Source: Flavobacterium sp. YO12 (GTDB lineage: Bacteria; Bacteroidota; Bacteroidia; Flavobacteriales; Flavobacteriaceae). From it: a stretch of 64,000 nt of DNA. The notes beneath the pieces were generated by a model that was not told the origin of the DNA, did no database searches, and was given only the letters and a program-made list of their open reading frames with translations. Made by a program: the position numbers and the translations under genes. The DNA lies in NCBI RefSeq assembly GCF_004119495.1, contig NZ_NRQU01000014.1, positions 22,592 through 86,591 on the forward strand. The letters are read 5' to 3'. Shown here piece after piece: positions 61,773 through 64,000 of the stretch; within the stretch, counting starts at the first letter, position 1; each line of letters opens with the position of its first letter.

Positions 61773-62714
61773 CTACATTATAAATTTTCCACTAATGGAA
61801 TTGTTGTGGTGCACCATGTGCATAACTTCTGCAAAAAGCGGTGCACAACTCACTACTTTTATTTTCTTTGATTCTTTCTTTAACGGAATTGAATCTGTAA
61901 CGATTAATTCTGTCAATTTTGAATTTTCGATTTTCTCATACGCACTGCCAGATAATATAGCGTGTGTACAAATTGCTCTAACACTTAGTGCTCCTTTTTC
62001 GATCATTAGGTCTGCAGCTTTTGCTAAAGTCCCTCCTGTATCGATCATGTCATCTACTAATATTACATTACGACCTTTTACCTCACCAATCAATTCCATA
62101 GTGTCGATAACGTTGGCTGCTTTTCTTTGTTTGTAACAGATTACTACATCTGATTCTAAAAACTTAGAGTAAGCATATGCTCTTTTTGAACCTCCCATAT
62201 CTGGAGATGCAATTGTTAGGTTTTCTAATTTTAAACTTTCTACGTATGGTAAAAAGATAGTAGATGCGAATAAATGATCTACTGGTTTTTCAAAAAATCC
62301 TTGGATTTGATCTGCATGCAAATCCATTGTCATTACTCTTGTCGCTCCTGCAGCATCTAATAAATTAGCTACTAACTTAGCTCCAATTGGAACTCTTGGT
62401 TTATCTTTTCTATCTTGTCTTGCCCAACCAAAATAAGGCATAACAGCTGTAATGTGTCTTGCTGATGCGCGTTTTGCAGCATCAATCATTAATAACAATT
62501 CCATCAAATTATCAGCAGTTGGAAATGTTGAGCACACGATAAAAACGCGTAATCCTCTAATTGACTCTTCGTAAGACGGCTGAAATTCTCCATCACTGTA
62601 CGTTGACATCGTTACTTTTCCTAACGGAATTCCGTATTGTTCTGCAATTTTTTCTGCAAGATAAACACTTTGTGAACAAGCAAAAATTTTAGCTTCTGGT
62701 TCTAGGTGCGACAT
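61773..62714 (-). CDS. prs: Ribose-phosphate pyrophosphokinase
   Basis: A 313-residue PRPP synthetase from ATG 62714 (MSHLEPEAKIFACSQSVYLA); a 12-codon extension is unsupported. MTMDLHADQIQGFF is the metal/ATP site and NVILVDDMIDTGGT the PRPP loop. Makes PRPP for purines, pyrimidines, His and Trp. A -7 box lies at 62839. Confidence 0.96.
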   Translation of the reverse strand: MSHLEPEAKIFACSQSVYLAEKIAEQYGIPLGKVTMSTYSDGEFQPSYEESIRGLRVFIVCSTFPTADNLMELLLMIDAAKRASARHITAVMPYFGWARQDRKDKPRVPIGAKLVANLLDAAGATRVMTMDLHADQIQGFFEKPVDHLFASTIFLPYVESLKLENLTIASPDMGGSKRAYAYSKFLESDVVICYKQRKAANVIDTMELIGEVKGRNVILVDDMIDTGGTLAKAADLMIEKGALSVRAICTHAILSGSAYEKIENSKLTELIVTDSIPLKKESKKIKVVSCAPLFAEVMHMVHHNNSISGKFIM

Positions 62715-62838
62715 TATAATTTGTTGTTTTTGCTCCGCTGCGCTCTGCACAATTCGACTTTATCATTTTAGGTAAAGCAAAACCTGCATAAATGCCTCGG
62801 GTGTAGTTAGTTGTGTGTGCGTCGTTTTAACGAGGTGC

Positions 62839-62846
62839 AAATTTAT
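62839..62846 (-). promoter_or_regulatory. -7 box (TAAATTTG) of prs
   Basis: Minus-strand TAnnTTTG match about 125 nt before the prs ATG. Confidence 0.6.
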
Positions 62847-62911
62847 AAAATTTATTGGACACTGAAAGGAAAAATTTAAGTATTTTTAGTAGTTGGTTTA
62901 AATTTATTTTT

Positions 62912-62919
62912 TACATTTG
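62912..62919 (+). promoter_or_regulatory. -7 box (TACATTTG) of tRNA-Leu
   Basis: TAnnTTTG with TTG 16 nt upstream (62893-62895), about 87 nt before the tRNA. Confidence 0.6.
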
Positions 62920-63005
62920 CACCGTGTTAAAGGAATGACGCCATTTATGACTTCATTCTATTGCGTTAAAACAATTGATTTATTAGTTGTTTTTTCGTCT
63001 GCTAA

Positions 63006-63085
63006 GCCCGGATGGCGGAATTGGTAGACGCGCTGGTCTCAAACACCTGTGGGAAACCGTGCCGGTTCGACTCCGGCTCCGGGTA
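63006..63085 (+). tRNA. tRNA-Leu(CAA)
   Basis: An 80-nt cloverleaf. Acceptor GCCCGGA and TCCGGGT, D-arm GCGGAATTGGTAGACGC, anticodon loop CTCAAAC with CAA, class II variable arm, T-arm GCCGG-TTCGACT-CCGGC, discriminator A. The anticodon stem CTGGT/ACCTG has a T-T mismatch at its second pair. CCA not encoded. Confidence 0.92.
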
Positions 63086-63088
63086 CAT

Positions 63089-63137
63089 AAAAAGTCTGTA
63101 ATAGCGTTGTTAATCAACCTTTTACAGGCTTTTTTTA
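63089..63137 (+). terminator. Terminator after tRNA-Leu
   Basis: AAAAAGTCTGTAA and TTACAGGCTTTTT arms with one G-T pair and a T-run. Confidence 0.7.
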
Positions 63138-63188
63138 TTTCAGTTGCCCGTTATTTGCCCGATAAAATCGAAAAGTTTATATTTTCAC

Positions 63189-63196
63189 TACCTTTG
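63189..63196 (+). promoter_or_regulatory. -7 box (TACCTTTG) of a candidate small RNA
   Basis: TAnnTTTG match 4 nt before the hairpin that opens the unit at 63201. No clear -33 TTG. Confidence 0.5.
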
Positions 63197-63200
63197 TGAT

Positions 63201-63269
63201 GGTTTTACGATGCCAATCAAAACCGATGTTTGAACATATAAACGAGAGCTTGAACAACTCTCGTTTTTT
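63201..63269 (+). ncRNA. Candidate 69-nt small RNA (or decayed element) downstream of tRNA-Leu
   Basis: GGTTTT (63201) pairs with AAAACC (63219-63224). A linker and a strong terminator follow (ACGAGAG and CTCTCGT, then six T). The promoter box, 4-nt gap, 5' hairpin, linker and terminator match the layout of the three 71-nt units, though the sequence differs. A short frame (MPIKTDV) inside suggests the alternative of a decayed gene start. Confidence 0.45.
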
Positions 63270-64000
63270 AATTTTTATTTTGCTTATCATTGTTTGCCGT
63301 ATTATAAAAATTGATAAACTTTGCGTTACAAAAACTAAATTCTAGGTTATCAGTTTATCTGATTTAATTAATAAATATCATTTTTTGAGTTTAATTTATT
63401 AAACTAGAAAGTTTTAAATAGAAGAATTCTTATAAGTGTACCGCACACACTTAACACTCTGCAAAATGCTCTGAATCTTCAAAAACAAGTCGCCTCTTCA
63501 AAAAAAGGCAAAAGTTTTACTAATAAAAAAACCAATAAAAACACCCCCTACCCTTAATATAAAAAGTTTTTCGACAAGAAATCACCCCTACATACCAAGA
63601 CATAACCTTATGTCTAAATATTTCTCACTAAAATTTTAAATACGCTTAAAAACAAAAAAAGAAGTAAATATTAACTTTTTTTGCAAATTACTATAAATCT
63701 AAAAACGCGAAAACCTAGAGCTACAAATGAAATATTTTTATTAAATATCTCAACACACTTAGACATAGCCAACGCAAAGATATTTCCTATCTTAGCATAA
63801 ATTAGTCACATTAGCTTAATTTAATGTTCTCTAATAAAAAGTTTACCATAATGTTTAAAAAATCGGGATGAAAGAAATATTAGATTTAAAACTGTAGAAA
63901 TTACTTTAAACATTTAAGCTTATTCATTTTAGATGTAATGATTTGCATTGATAACATAGAGGCAATTATAAACACTCAATCAAAAATATAAATTTACATC
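63270..64000. other. Gene-free AT-rich end of the window
   Basis: About 730 bases with no convincing coding frame on either strand, no RNA gene and no terminator recognised. It may be upstream DNA of a gene outside the window or worn-down sequence. Confidence 0.5.

Noticed and set aside
62987..63199. 70-codon frame across tRNA-Leu
   Set aside because: It is made mostly of tRNA and terminator sequence.

Overview
The window looks like part of a Flavobacterium or close-relative chromosome (Bacteroidota). It is AT-rich, lacks Shine-Dalgarno sequences, and many starts are preceded by the Bacteroidota promoter box TAnnTTTG. Gene content fits too: DUF3078, DUF2480, IPExxxVDY, DUF5689, TonB-dependent receptors and a SUF Fe-S pathway. 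No full-length transposase, integrase, phage gene or CRISPR array was seen.

Region by region. 1-2.5 kb: the 3' end of a repeat-type surface protein, an MBL-fold hydrolase and a coiled-coil membrane protein. 2.8-13 kb: the SUF cluster (sufA, sufB, sufC, sufD, sufS, sufE, sufT plus DUF2480). It is interrupted by an FMN reductase, a four-helix-bundle gene set in repeats, and an opposite-strand serine-hydrolase block. sufD carries a one-base homopolymer frameshift. 13-24.6 kb: outer-membrane and housekeeping genes, including hflX, a DUF5689 lipoprotein paired with a TonB receptor, an MFS carrier and two oxidoreductases.

24.7-30.4 kb is the most striking protein-coding region: a compact bacteriocin-type locus on the minus strand. 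Two very short genes encode double-glycine-leader peptides (45 and 53 aa). Next come four or five small unknown or membrane proteins, one with an HELIH motif, then an HlyD-like adaptor and a C39-peptidase ABC exporter. An HTH regulator lies upstream. A 20-nt exact direct repeat flanks the whole locus, suggesting a discrete acquired module.

30.6-46 kb: rseP, twin tRNA-Asn genes, a C1 peptidase, then a long minus-strand run of envelope genes (BamA-like and other outer-membrane proteins, DUF4136, DUF6515, DUF2092, DUF2252, a HAD lipoprotein, an arylsulfatase) with a frameshifted 7TM-AraC regulator. 46-51 kb: acpP-fabF-rnc-IPExxxVDY-pyk. 51-58.7 kb: purN, rnhA, a sigma-factor operon, a PfkB kinase and a PurF-like protein.

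58.7-59.2 kb holds three tandem units with an exact 184-nt period. Each has a promoter-like box, a conserved 5' hairpin and an intrinsic terminator, so these are good candidates for a family of three 71-nt small RNAs. 59.3-63.1 kb: sodA, pth, rplY, prs and tRNA-Leu. The last 0.8 kb is gene-free apart from one further small-RNA-like unit. Several families of intergenic inverted repeats are scattered through the window.
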